NCBI GenBank assembly: GCA_964634615.1
Contig: CAZWLQ010000012.1
Coordinates: forward strand, 1-24,323
Direction: 5' to 3'
From: EsbW-18 sp964634615
GTDB lineage: Bacteria; Patescibacteriota; Minisyncoccia; Phycocordibacterales; EsbW-18
DNA length: 24,323 nucleotides
Made by a program: the position numbers and the translations under genes. The notes below the pieces were generated by a model. That model was not told the origin of the DNA. It made no database searches and worked only from the letters and a program-made list of their open reading frames with translations. Positions 11,973-19,483 of this stretch are shown in pieces. The first letter of the stretch is position 1. Each line of letters opens with the position of its first letter.

Positions 11973-14015
11973 ATGAATGCTATGCGCCGCCTGATCGCCT
12001 CTCTTCTTTTTTCTCAGATACTCGTTTTTGGCGCCATGCCTGCTTTTGTGTCAGCGGATGTTTTTCCGTCACCCGATTGTGAATCGCTTTCGACCACCGA
12101 TCTCGATGAGCTCATGATTGACGAGGTCGAATCACGCATCGACGGACTGACTGCCGGCAATTCAACAAAACAAATCTTCTCGACGCGCGGAAACGGAACA
12201 AATCCATGGGTGCGAAATCCAGACGTGTGGACGTCACAAGGAACACCGATTGACTTTACCGGCGTATCACCATGGAACAGCGGAGGGTATCTCAAAGGGG
12301 GTGTCTTGATCACGCCGCGTCACATCGTCTATGCGAATCACTTTCAGATTCCCGATGGAGCAACGGTTATATTTATTACAGCAGACAATCAAATTGTCTC
12401 ACGCACCATCGCCGGACAACGGCAAGTTTCCGCTGACACTCAACTAGCGCTGCTTGATGAGGATGTCCCTGAATCAATCGCATACTACCCGATTATTACG
12501 CTCGAACAAGAACTGCAATATTTGTCAGACGGACATCCTGCCCTTGCCGTTTTCGATCAGGAAGAAAAGGTTTCGGTGCATGATAGAACCGAATATTATT
12601 CAGACGAAGACTATCGAATCTTTTTTGGAGAGCCACCCGCAACCACGACACGTCATGCGTTCTATGAGGAATTGGTTGGTGGCGACTCTGGCAAGCCGAT
12701 CTTTTTCATCGTCGACGGACAGCCGGTGCTCGCGTCGGTTGTCACATTCTTTACATTCGGAGATCATTATGGCTCGATCATCGATCTTTTTAACTCCTCA
12801 ATCGCGGCTCTTGGTGATGATGGTGGATATGAGGTGTCGACGATTAACCTTTCATGCTTCGACTATGAAAATAGTGCGCCCGAGTTCTCATCGGGAGAAA
12901 GCCACACATATTCACTGGCCGAAGGTGCTGTCACGGGAGCGACGGTCGGTACACCGACTGCAACAGACGCCAATCTCGATACGACACTCACGTATACGCT
13001 TGTCTCAAGTACCGCAACATCAACATTTGCACTCAATGCTTCGACCGGCGCAATAACCATTACTGACCAAGATTTGCTTGATTACGACGCAACATCGTCA
13101 TACGACATGGTGGTGCAGGTAACCGATGACGCGCCGTCACCGCTTTCTGCGACATCAAGTGTTCATATAAACATAACCACAACTGCTCGTCCGACAATAC
13201 GTTTCAGTAGCACGTCTTCGTCCGTTGAGGAATCTGACGGAAGCGTTGCTGTTCTCTTTCGTCTTAATACGACATACACCAAAGACGTGACGGTTCTGCT
13301 TGCAAGTGCTAATACGACCGCGACTGCAGGAAGTGATTACACAGAAACATCAACGACCATAACAATCCCTGCCGGGAGCCAAACCTTGACCGCAACGATC
13401 CCCATCCTCTCCGACGACACAGAAGAAGATACCGAAACATTCACGCTCACCATCTCCTCACCAACCAAAGCAACGCTTGGTGCATTCACGACGCACACAA
13501 TAAGCATCACTGACGATGATGAGGAATCGTCGTCAGGCGGCGGAGGTGGAGGGGGTGGAGGCGGCGGAGGAGGACGAGGTGGCGCATCCGCACCAACCAT
13601 CAAAGAACTCGAGACAAAAATTGTGCAGTTGAAGGCGATTCTCGCAGCGCTTCTTTCTGGTAAAACTGCGCCCCAATTTTCTCCTTCATCAACAGTGTCT
13701 GGAGGAGCGGTTGCATCGTCCGCTGTCGACGGTTCATTTACCCGAGACTTGGCACTCGGTGCGACAGGAGAAGATGTTCGTTCGCTCCAAGAGTTTTTGA
13801 ATGACCGTGGCTACTTTGTTGCGGCATCAGGTCCAGGATCCCATGGCAACGAATCAACATACTTCGGTCCCGCAACACAAGCGGCGCTCGCGCGTTTTCA
13901 AGCAGACAATGCCATCGTGCCCGCGGCCGGACGCTTCGGTCCGATGACCCGCGGGAGGGTGATAGCGATATGTTCGTCTCCGAACACAGTGGCAAACCGG
14001 TTTGCCTGTCTCTAA
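11973..14015 (+). CDS. Multidomain surface serine protease with cadherin, Calx-beta and peptidoglycan-binding domains
   Basis: From ATG 11973 the product is 680 aa; ATG 11982 is an alternative. A signal peptide ends near VSA|DVF. A chymotrypsin-fold protease domain follows, with a probable triad of His123 (in LITPRHIVYANHF), Asp155 (in ADTQLALL) and Ser239 (in GGDSGKP). Next come a cadherin-like repeat (about residues 310-405, with LDYDATSSYDMVVQVTDD) and a Calx-beta domain (about 410-512, with GSDYTETSTTITIPAGSQT and DDTEEDTETFTLTI). A run of 13 glycines is followed by a short helical segment and a C-terminal PG_binding_1 domain (about 588-680, LGATGEDVRSLQEFLNDRGYF). This predicts a wall-bound exported protease. 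The bacterial Calx-beta and cadherin modules suggest Ca2+-dependent stiffness or adhesion. Confidence 0.85.
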   Translation: MNAMRRLIASLLFSQILVFGAMPAFVSADVFPSPDCESLSTTDLDELMIDEVESRIDGLTAGNSTKQIFSTRGNGTNPWVRNPDVWTSQGTPIDFTGVSPWNSGGYLKGGVLITPRHIVYANHFQIPDGATVIFITADNQIVSRTIAGQRQVSADTQLALLDEDVPESIAYYPIITLEQELQYLSDGHPALAVFDQEEKVSVHDRTEYYSDEDYRIFFGEPPATTTRHAFYEELVGGDSGKPIFFIVDGQPVLASVVTFFTFGDHYGSIIDLFNSSIAALGDDGGYEVSTINLSCFDYENSAPEFSSGESHTYSLAEGAVTGATVGTPTATDANLDTTLTYTLVSSTATSTFALNASTGAITITDQDLLDYDATSSYDMVVQVTDDAPSPLSATSSVHINITTTARPTIRFSSTSSSVEESDGSVAVLFRLNTTYTKDVTVLLASANTTATAGSDYTETSTTITIPAGSQTLTATIPILSDDTEEDTETFTLTISSPTKATLGAFTTHTISITDDDEESSSGGGGGGGGGGGGGRGGASAPTIKELETKIVQLKAILAALLSGKTAPQFSPSSTVSGGAVASSAVDGSFTRDLALGATGEDVRSLQEFLNDRGYFVAASGPGSHGNESTYFGPATQAALARFQADNAIVPAAGRFGPMTRGRVIAICSSPNTVANRFACL

Positions 14016-14027
14016 GACGGCGTTTGC

Positions 14028-14033
14028 TATACT
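14028..14033 (+). promoter_or_regulatory. -10 box of the second VOC gene
   Basis: TATACT (14028-14033), preceded by TGC, 25 nt before the ATG at 14059. This leaves a leader of about 18 nt without an SD. Confidence 0.5.
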
Positions 14034-14058
14034 ACTGTCATAACAAATAACTTTTTCT

Positions 14059-14460
14059 ATGGACAAAGTACAACACTTTGAAATTCCTGCTGACGATCTC
14101 ACACGCGCACGCGCGTTTTATGAAGCGTCATTTGGATGGAAAACATCGAGCTTCCCGATGCCTGATGGTTCAGACTATGTTGGACTTCACACCGGACCAA
14201 CTGATGATAAGAACATGGTGCAAGGAAATAACTTTATCAACGGTGGTATGTTCAAGCGCGGCGGTAAGTTTCCCGCAACGACTCCAACGATTGCAACGGT
14301 TGTGCAGGATATTGATGCGTCGCTTGAGAAGGTGGTAGCAGCCGGAGGCTCAGTCGCAATGCCAAAGCAAGAAATTGCGGGCATGGGCTACTACGCATAC
14401 ATCAAAGACACCGAAGGCAATATTATTGGTGTGTGGCAGGATATCAAAAAGGCAGAATAG
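14059..14460 (+). CDS. VOC-superfamily protein, paralogue of 5539-5931
   Basis: The 133-aa product starts VQHFEIPADDLTRARAFYEA then SFGWK. It has INGGMFKRGG in the middle, TVVQDIDASLEKVVAAGGSV in the second half and ends YIKDTEGNIIGVWQDI. It shares HFE-x-P, FY, FGWK, NGG, DID-S-EK-V-GG and DTEGN with the protein at 5539-5931, so both are COG3324-type VOC proteins. Substrate unknown. No SD is present. Confidence 0.85.
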   Translation: MDKVQHFEIPADDLTRARAFYEASFGWKTSSFPMPDGSDYVGLHTGPTDDKNMVQGNNFINGGMFKRGGKFPATTPTIATVVQDIDASLEKVVAAGGSVAMPKQEIAGMGYYAYIKDTEGNIIGVWQDIKKAE

Positions 14461-14539
14461 TCCTCACACAGTCTCTTTGCAGAAAACAGCGCCCTGAAAT
14501 TGAAGCCCAGCGGCGCTGTAAACTTTTATGGAGAAGGCG

Positions 14540-14545
14540 TATACT
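14540..14545 (+). promoter_or_regulatory. -10 box of the DUF2177 gene, predicted leaderless
   Basis: TATACT (14540-14545) is followed by five T bases and then ATG at 14551. Start of transcription and translation would nearly coincide. Confidence 0.55.
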
Positions 14546-14550
14546 TTTTT

Positions 14551-14952
14551 ATGGTCACACTCAAACTTTTTTGCATCGCGCTCGGGACATTTCTTGTACT
14601 CGATGCTATCTGGCTTTTAGGAATCGCAAAAAATATTTACGCAAAAGCAATTGGACAATTGATGCTCGAGAAGGTGAATAGCATTGCCGCAGGGGGTGCA
14701 TATCTTCTCTTGGTTATCGCTTTGCTCTACTTTGTTATCGTCCCAGGACTCTCTGCAGGACATGGAGTATTTTCAATAGCACTCTCCGGTGCATTGCTCG
14801 GATTCATCGTATACGGTGTCTACGACATGACAAATCTCGCGACGCTCAAAGGATGGTCGCTTTCAATCTCTCTGATTGATATGGCGTGGGGCACATTCGT
14901 ATCGGGCGTCGTTGCGGGTATCACCACATACCTTTCTCGTGTGATTGGATAG
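14551..14952 (+). CDS. DUF2177 family membrane protein
   Basis: From ATG 14551 the product is 133 aa. A longer frame back to 14500 overlaps the promoter. Four transmembrane helices are visible. FLVLDAIWLLGIAKNIYAKAIG, then YLLLVIALLYFVIVPGL, GALLGFIVYGVYDMTNLATLKGW and DMAWGTFVSGVVAGITTYL match the DUF2177 pattern (LDxxWLxxxxxxxY, YDxTNLATLKxW, DxxWG). The function of the family is unknown. The stop is 2 nt from the stop of the convergent oxidoreductase gene, with no terminator between. Confidence 0.85.
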   Translation: MVTLKLFCIALGTFLVLDAIWLLGIAKNIYAKAIGQLMLEKVNSIAAGGAYLLLVIALLYFVIVPGLSAGHGVFSIALSGALLGFIVYGVYDMTNLATLKGWSLSISLIDMAWGTFVSGVVAGITTYLSRVIG

Positions 14953-14954
14953 GA

Positions 14955-16343
14955 CTACTTCCTCGGAACATCAAAAATAGAAGGAGCAACGGGGCGTCCT
15001 GCAATGATGTCAGCAATTCGTCGCCCACCAAAAACCGATGGAAGAATACCGACGCCGTTGCAGCCAAGATTGTAAAGCAGTACCGGGTGTGTCGGTTCAG
15101 GTCCGACCAAGCGTACAAGATTCTTTGTGTAGCCCATCAAGCCGTGCCAGGTAAAAATATAGTCAATCTTTTTGTTTGGTTCAATGTTATACGTTTGCTT
15201 CACGAATTGATCAATTTCATCGGTGATTGCATCAGGGTAATCGGTATCGCGCGAGTAGTGTCGTCTGTCGGGGAGTGACACTTCAGGGCCCGCCACAGAG
15301 ATTAAGTTGTGTTCCGCCTTCTCTTCGTACACATATGGCCGTCTCGTAATCAAAAAATATGGATCACCGGTGTTCGGATCACTTCGGTAGAATTCATCCG
15401 CTTCGTCAGGTGGCAAAAGGTAGCTCCACGCACCAGGAAGCTTATTCATTTTTTCAAGGTATCCCGACATATAGCCGACAACGCCATGGATGTTGTGGTG
15501 AAGCTTTGTGTCCACATCGAGCCCTTCTGCAGTGATGACGCGGATATTGTCGAAGCCGTTGGTGCACAACACCACGTGGTCGGTTGTGATAGTGTGATTG
15601 TCGGCATCCAAAACCGCCTTGTCGCCGTGCAACACGATCTTGCCGATCGGCGTGTGTTCAAAGATCGCAAATCGTTCCGGGTACTGTTTCAAGAGATACA
15701 AAACAACTTCCTCACAAAAGAGCGCACTGTTCAAACATCCTTTCTGGTAGGAAATCGTTGCAAGAAATCGCTCATCATGCGTCTCAAGGAGAGCCAATAC
15801 CTCGGCATGGGGAATCACTGAAAAAAGATCAGCGTACTCATGCGAGATACTTGAGAGAAAGGGTGCGGTTTCTGCGATGCGGAATGTTTCAATCGGAAGC
15901 CCTGCCATGCGACGTGCATGATTGTTGCGGAGATGAAAAATTACCTGATCGAATGTCGAGAGTCCTGCATGACCTTCAAATCGAGAGAAGGGAATTGTAA
16001 GCCCCGCGTCGGTATACATCTCATCCAACAACTCCCATGCACCTTCTACGCTTCTTTGTCCTTCGGCGGCGAGTTTCAACCCAAATTCGTCAGAGAGGGA
16101 AGCAAACCCACGCTCGAAATAGCTGGTGACTTGGCCTGCATTGTGTCCCGTTGCGCCATGGGCGAGCTTGAACGCCTCAAGGAGGGTCACATCTTTGTCG
16201 GTGTATTTGAGGGCGAAGAAGGCGCTTGCAACGCCCGCGATACCAGCCCCAATAATCGCACAGTCGGTTGTACGCTCTTCCGAAAGACGTTTAATCTCTC
16301 GGTCGGGACGGAGCTGGTGAATCCACGGGGAACGGTTCTTCAT
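14955..16343 (-). CDS. FAD-dependent oxidoreductase (DAO family)
   Basis: The 462-aa product has the FAD-binding Rossmann motif AIIGAGIAGVASAFFAL (GxGxxG at residues 32-37) and an acidic residue at the end of strand 2 (LLEA, E56). GATGHNAGQVTSYFERGFA follows, which is the loop typical of glycine/D-amino-acid and gamma-glutamylputrescine oxidases. The C-terminal FAD contact LYNLGCNGVGILPSVFGGRRIADIIAG is present. Such enzymes oxidise amines or amino acids to imines and pass electrons to FAD. The substrate cannot be told from sequence and no pathway genes are adjacent. A -10-like AATACT lies 5 nt before the ATG, with a TATAAT 17 nt upstream. Confidence 0.85.
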   Translation of the reverse strand: MKNRSPWIHQLRPDREIKRLSEERTTDCAIIGAGIAGVASAFFALKYTDKDVTLLEAFKLAHGATGHNAGQVTSYFERGFASLSDEFGLKLAAEGQRSVEGAWELLDEMYTDAGLTIPFSRFEGHAGLSTFDQVIFHLRNNHARRMAGLPIETFRIAETAPFLSSISHEYADLFSVIPHAEVLALLETHDERFLATISYQKGCLNSALFCEEVVLYLLKQYPERFAIFEHTPIGKIVLHGDKAVLDADNHTITTDHVVLCTNGFDNIRVITAEGLDVDTKLHHNIHGVVGYMSGYLEKMNKLPGAWSYLLPPDEADEFYRSDPNTGDPYFLITRRPYVYEEKAEHNLISVAGPEVSLPDRRHYSRDTDYPDAITDEIDQFVKQTYNIEPNKKIDYIFTWHGLMGYTKNLVRLVGPEPTHPVLLYNLGCNGVGILPSVFGGRRIADIIAGRPVAPSIFDVPRK

Positions 16344-16459
16344 AGAGCAGTATTTGCATCATTATAGCATGGGCTTTTGGAGCGTCTGATGGAAAGAGCG
16401 GGAAAACCCTTGCCGGAGGCCGGATTATCTGTTAGTATGATTTCACTATCAAATTTGCT

Positions 16460-16771
16460 ATGAAATTCGCAATCATCGAAACAGGCGGCAAACAGTACAT
16501 CGTTTCTGACGAGAGCCGTTTGACGACCGAAATCATTAAGGATGCCAAGGTGGGCGAGAGCGTGACTTTCGACAAGGTTCTTCTCATCGACGATGGCTCG
16601 TCGGTTACTGTTGGTGACCCGTACATCAAAGGGGCAACAATTGAGGCAAGCTATGACGAAGAAGGAAAGGGAAAGAAGGTTGTGGTGGTCAAATACAAGG
16701 CAAAGAGCCGATACCACAAGAAACGAGGTCACCGACAGCCATTTGCTAAGGTTACCGTCAAGAAAGTCTAG
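16460..16771 (+). CDS. rplU: 50S ribosomal protein L21
   Basis: The 103-aa protein starts MKFAIIETGGKQYIV, has VGDPYIKGATIEA in the middle and ends YKAKSRYHKKRGHRQPFAKVTV, all standard bL21 features. bL21 binds 23S rRNA in the large subunit. In most bacteria rplU is followed by rpmA; here rpmA lies about 7.3 kb away on the other strand. A weak -10 (TATCAA, 16447-16452) ends 7 nt before the ATG, and there is no SD. Confidence 0.95.
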   Translation: MKFAIIETGGKQYIVSDESRLTTEIIKDAKVGESVTFDKVLLIDDGSSVTVGDPYIKGATIEASYDEEGKGKKVVVVKYKAKSRYHKKRGHRQPFAKVTVKKV

Positions 16772-16810
16772 ACGCGGAATACGCGGACAGGACGCAGACA
16801 GACGCGGACA

Positions 16811-16833
16811 AGCCCTCGAGAGAGGGTTTTGTT
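16811..16833 (+). terminator. Terminator of rplU
   Basis: CCCTC (16813-16817) pairs with GAGGG (16822-16826) around GAGA, extended by weak AAG/TTT pairs, and followed by TTTTGTT. It lies 40 bases after rplU. Confidence 0.65.
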
Positions 16834-16842
16834 GTACAAGCG

Positions 16843-16868
16843 AGCCCTCTCGACACAACGAGAGGGCT
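16843..16868. terminator. Inverted repeat between rplU and gene G
   Basis: AGCCCTCTCG (16843-16852) and CGAGAGGGCT (16859-16868) form a perfect 10-bp stem with a 6-nt loop, 6 bases after the gene G stop on the minus strand. No T tract is attached, so it may protect the 3' end or slow polymerase. It repeats the AGCCCTC arm of the rplU terminator. Confidence 0.5.
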
Positions 16869-16874
16869 TGGGGC

Positions 16875-17318
16875 TTAGCGAGGAAACTGCCGGCTTGGCG
16901 CACGTTGACCAACATCAATCAGCTGTCCTAGAAACGTCCGCAATGACTTCCGGAGCTCGGATCGGCCGGCGATCTTTTTCTCCTCAAGAAGCGTGCGTAC
17001 CGTCGAAAGCTGCCGTTCGACTTCTGCGAGAGAAGATGCGGCATCGCTTCGCCGGATCGTTATGCCACAGACGTCGGTGGCGATTCTGAAGGCTGAGAGT
17101 CCCATCATGACGGGAATGTTCGAATCCTCCCGTTTCCCAGAGATTCCCAAGGCTCCTTCGCGGGCTGCCGTGAGGAAGCGCTCGATTGCCATCAGAGCTC
17201 CAATGTCCCCTGGCTCAAGCAGAGCTCCGAGACGCTTCTCAAGAGAGTCTCTTGCAGCCAATGCTGGTGTAAGCCACTTGCCTGCGTCGTGCACTCCACG
17301 GCTAATCGTGCGGGACAT
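16875..17318 (-). CDS. Gene G: helical protein of unknown function
   Basis: ATG at 17318 follows GGAGG (17330-17326) by 7 nt. The 147-aa product is mostly alpha-helical and basic. LAARDSLEKRLGALLEPGDIGALMAIERFLTAAREGALG is followed by a hydrophobic patch (PVMMGLSAFRIATDVCGITI) and then a coiled-coil-like run with LAEVERQLSTVRTLLEEKKI. The C terminus is Arg-rich (QRAPSRQFPR). It has one Cys and no signal peptide. No family recognised. It follows recR by 68 bases but has its own promoter and SD, unlike recR. Confidence 0.75.
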   Translation of the reverse strand: MSRTISRGVHDAGKWLTPALAARDSLEKRLGALLEPGDIGALMAIERFLTAAREGALGISGKREDSNIPVMMGLSAFRIATDVCGITIRRSDAASSLAEVERQLSTVRTLLEEKKIAGRSELRKSLRTFLGQLIDVGQRAPSRQFPR

Positions 17319-17352
17319 ATGTGTGCCTCCAGTTGGTGGAACGTCTGAGGAT

Positions 17353-17380
17353 ATCCTACTCCTGATGAGAGAAAGCTCAA
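17353..17380 (-). promoter_or_regulatory. Candidate promoter of gene G
   Basis: On the minus strand TTGAGC (17380-17375), 16-nt spacer, TAGGAT (17358-17353). It sits between the recR stop and the gene G SD. Confidence 0.5.
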
Positions 17381-17386
17381 GTCACC

Positions 17387-17995
17387 CTACTTTCTATTCA
17401 ACAGCGCATTGCGGAGCGTTTCTTTGTCTGAATATTCAAGCTCCGTGCCGGTTGAGAGTCCGCGTCCAAGCAAGGAGAGCGTGATGCCGTGGGTGCGTGC
17501 ACTGTCTTCAAGGAGCGAGCGAACATGGTCTGCGGTTAATTCGCCTTCAGGGTGCGCGCCGGTCGCAAGAATTATTTCTTTAAGGTCGCTTCCACGGTCT
17601 TTTACATATTTCACAAGTGCATCAGTGCGAAGTTTGACTGGCATCGATTCAAGCAAGGGGAGTGTGCCGCCAAGAACAAAGTAGCGACCTTTGTAGATGC
17701 CGCTCTTTTCGAACACATCAAGGTCTGCATCTTTTTCTACCACCATCAAGAGCGTCGTATCACGCTGTGAGCTTCCGCAGATATCGCACACGTCCGCATA
17801 GCCGTCAGCTTCGTAAAGGCGGTGGCAGAGCGTGCACTCGGAAATCTTATCTTGCAGTTTTGCAATCAAATCAGATATTTCTTTGACGACCGGTTTGTCT
17901 TGGCGTAACAAAAAATAGACGAACCGACGGGCTTGCCTCGGACCGATACCAGGAAACGTTTGAAAATAACTCGCGAGTTTTTCGATACCCTTCAT
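17387..17995 (-). CDS. recR: Recombination mediator RecR
   Basis: RecR works with RecO, and in some species RecF, to load RecA on gapped single-stranded DNA. The 202-aa length is normal. Visible parts are the helix-hairpin-helix (LASYFQTFPGIGPRQARRFV), the zinc finger with C54, C57, C70 and C73 (CTLC and CDIC), and the Toprim domain with VVEKDADLDVFEKSG then YFVLGG. The end reads SLLGRGLSTGTELEYSD, the usual C-terminal motif. It starts 9 nt after the dnaB stop without an SD, so it is probably the second gene of a dnaB-recR operon. Confidence 0.95.
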   Translation of the reverse strand: MKGIEKLASYFQTFPGIGPRQARRFVYFLLRQDKPVVKEISDLIAKLQDKISECTLCHRLYEADGYADVCDICGSSQRDTTLLMVVEKDADLDVFEKSGIYKGRYFVLGGTLPLLESMPVKLRTDALVKYVKDRGSDLKEIILATGAHPEGELTADHVRSLLEDSARTHGITLSLLGRGLSTGTELEYSDKETLRNALLNRK

Positions 17996-18004
17996 GCGAA
18001 ATGA

Positions 18005-19396
18005 TTAGAATGTTTCTCCGCCTCCTGGGTGCGCCATGCTCTCGAATTCTTTGACACCGTGGCGCTCGATTGAACGGAAACTTGCCTTCTTGTCATCGAA
18101 GAAGAGTTCAACAGTGCCAACAGGTCCGTTTCGGTGCTTTGCAATGATGAGTTCAATGATATTGCTTCGCTCTTCTTTATCTTTGTACCTATCTTCACTG
18201 TGAAGGAAGGCGACGATGTCGGCGTCTTGTTCGATAGAACCGGAATCACGGAGGTCGGAGAGTTGTGGGCGTCCTCGGCGTGTCTCAATCGCACGAGAGA
18301 GCTGTGAGAGGGCAATGACCGGCACTTCAAGTTCACGCGCGAGCTGTTTCAAGGAGCGCGAGATTTCAGTCACTTGTTGCACCATCGATTCTGCTTTCAG
18401 ACGGGTTGTCGGTGCCATCAGCTGAAGGTAGTCAACGATAATCAAATCAAGTCCGTGTTCACTCTTCAAGCGTCGCGCTGTTGAGCGCATCTTGATGATG
18501 TTGTTCGCTGGCTGATCATCGATGTAAATCTTTGCCTGCGAGAGGTGATTCAAGGCGTCACTGATGCGATCGAACTCCTCATCGTTCTTCAGCTTTCCAG
18601 TGCGGAGCGCCCAACCATCAACCTGTGCTTCGGCCGCGAGCATACGGTCAACCAACTGCTGGGAGCTCATTTCAAGCGAGAAGATGCCAACACTCTTGCC
18701 GTATTTCACCGCGGTGTTGCGAGCGATATCGAGTGCAAACGATGTCTTACCCATTGAAGGACGTGCGGCGAGGATAATCAAATCTGATTTCTGCAAACCC
18801 GCGAGTTTGTGATCGAGTTCGGGGAATCCTGTTGGTACACCACGGAGTTCACCATCAGATTTTGAAAGGCGCTCAAGTCGTTCAAATGCTTCGGCAAGTC
18901 CTTGCGAGAGGGGAATGAACTTTTTGCTCGAAGGTGAATTCGTCACCTCATACATTTTCTTTTCTGCCTGATCAAGCAATTCTTCGATGTCTTGGTCTTC
19001 ATTGAAACCAAGCTCCGAGATGTGGTGCGAAGCTTCAATCAGTGCGCGCATCGTTGCTTTTTTCAACACGATGTCACCGTAGTGCTTCGCGTTCATCGAG
19101 GTTGGTACGGTATCAACCAATGATGCGAGGTACGTCATGCCACCTGCAGCGTCGAGTTGTTTAATTTCTTTTAACTTCGATGAGACCGAGACCAAGTCAA
19201 TTGGCTCGTTCTTTTTGAAGAGGTCAAACATCGCGGTATAAATCATGCGATGTTTCTGAGCGTAAAACGATTCGCTCGCAATCAAGTCAGCGATGTCGTG
19301 CATCGCTTCAGGACGAAGCAAGATAGAGCCGAGCAGGGCTCGCTCTGCTTCGAGGTCTTGTGGTGGGGTTCGGAGATCTTTCCGTAATTCGTTCAT
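18005..19396 (-). CDS. dnaB: Replicative DNA helicase DnaB
   Basis: The hexameric helicase unwinds DNA at the replication fork. The 463-aa protein has the N-terminal DnaB domain (LEAERALLGSILLRPEAM, about residues 15-115) and a linker. The RecA-like domain carries Walker A ARPSMGKTS (211-219), Walker B LIIVDYLQLM, SQLSRAIETR and DSGSIEQDADIVAFLHSEDRY. The length equals typical DnaB and no intein is present. A -10-like TACCAT lies 10 nt before the ATG and there is no SD. recR follows after 9 nt. Confidence 0.95.
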   Translation of the reverse strand: MNELRKDLRTPPQDLEAERALLGSILLRPEAMHDIADLIASESFYAQKHRMIYTAMFDLFKKNEPIDLVSVSSKLKEIKQLDAAGGMTYLASLVDTVPTSMNAKHYGDIVLKKATMRALIEASHHISELGFNEDQDIEELLDQAEKKMYEVTNSPSSKKFIPLSQGLAEAFERLERLSKSDGELRGVPTGFPELDHKLAGLQKSDLIILAARPSMGKTSFALDIARNTAVKYGKSVGIFSLEMSSQQLVDRMLAAEAQVDGWALRTGKLKNDEEFDRISDALNHLSQAKIYIDDQPANNIIKMRSTARRLKSEHGLDLIIVDYLQLMAPTTRLKAESMVQQVTEISRSLKQLARELEVPVIALSQLSRAIETRRGRPQLSDLRDSGSIEQDADIVAFLHSEDRYKDKEERSNIIELIIAKHRNGPVGTVELFFDDKKASFRSIERHGVKEFESMAHPGGGETF

Positions 19397-19422
19397 ACGT
19401 GGAGCTATGGTAGCACGTCTGG

Positions 19423-19443
19423 AAAACGCCCTTGTACAAGGCG
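19423..19443 (-). terminator. Weak candidate terminator of cysS
   Basis: On the minus strand CGCC-TTGTACAA-GGGCG is followed by TTTT. The inner CTTGTACAAG is a perfect palindrome. It lies 40 bases after the cysS stop and before dnaB. Confidence 0.35.
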
Positions 19444-19483
19444 AGGGGAGTAGTCTGTGGTTTCGGTGTGGATAGAGAATCCC

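Noticed and set aside
13337..13603. Minus-strand frame with poly-Pro run
   Set aside because: It is the complement of the poly-Gly linker in the protease.
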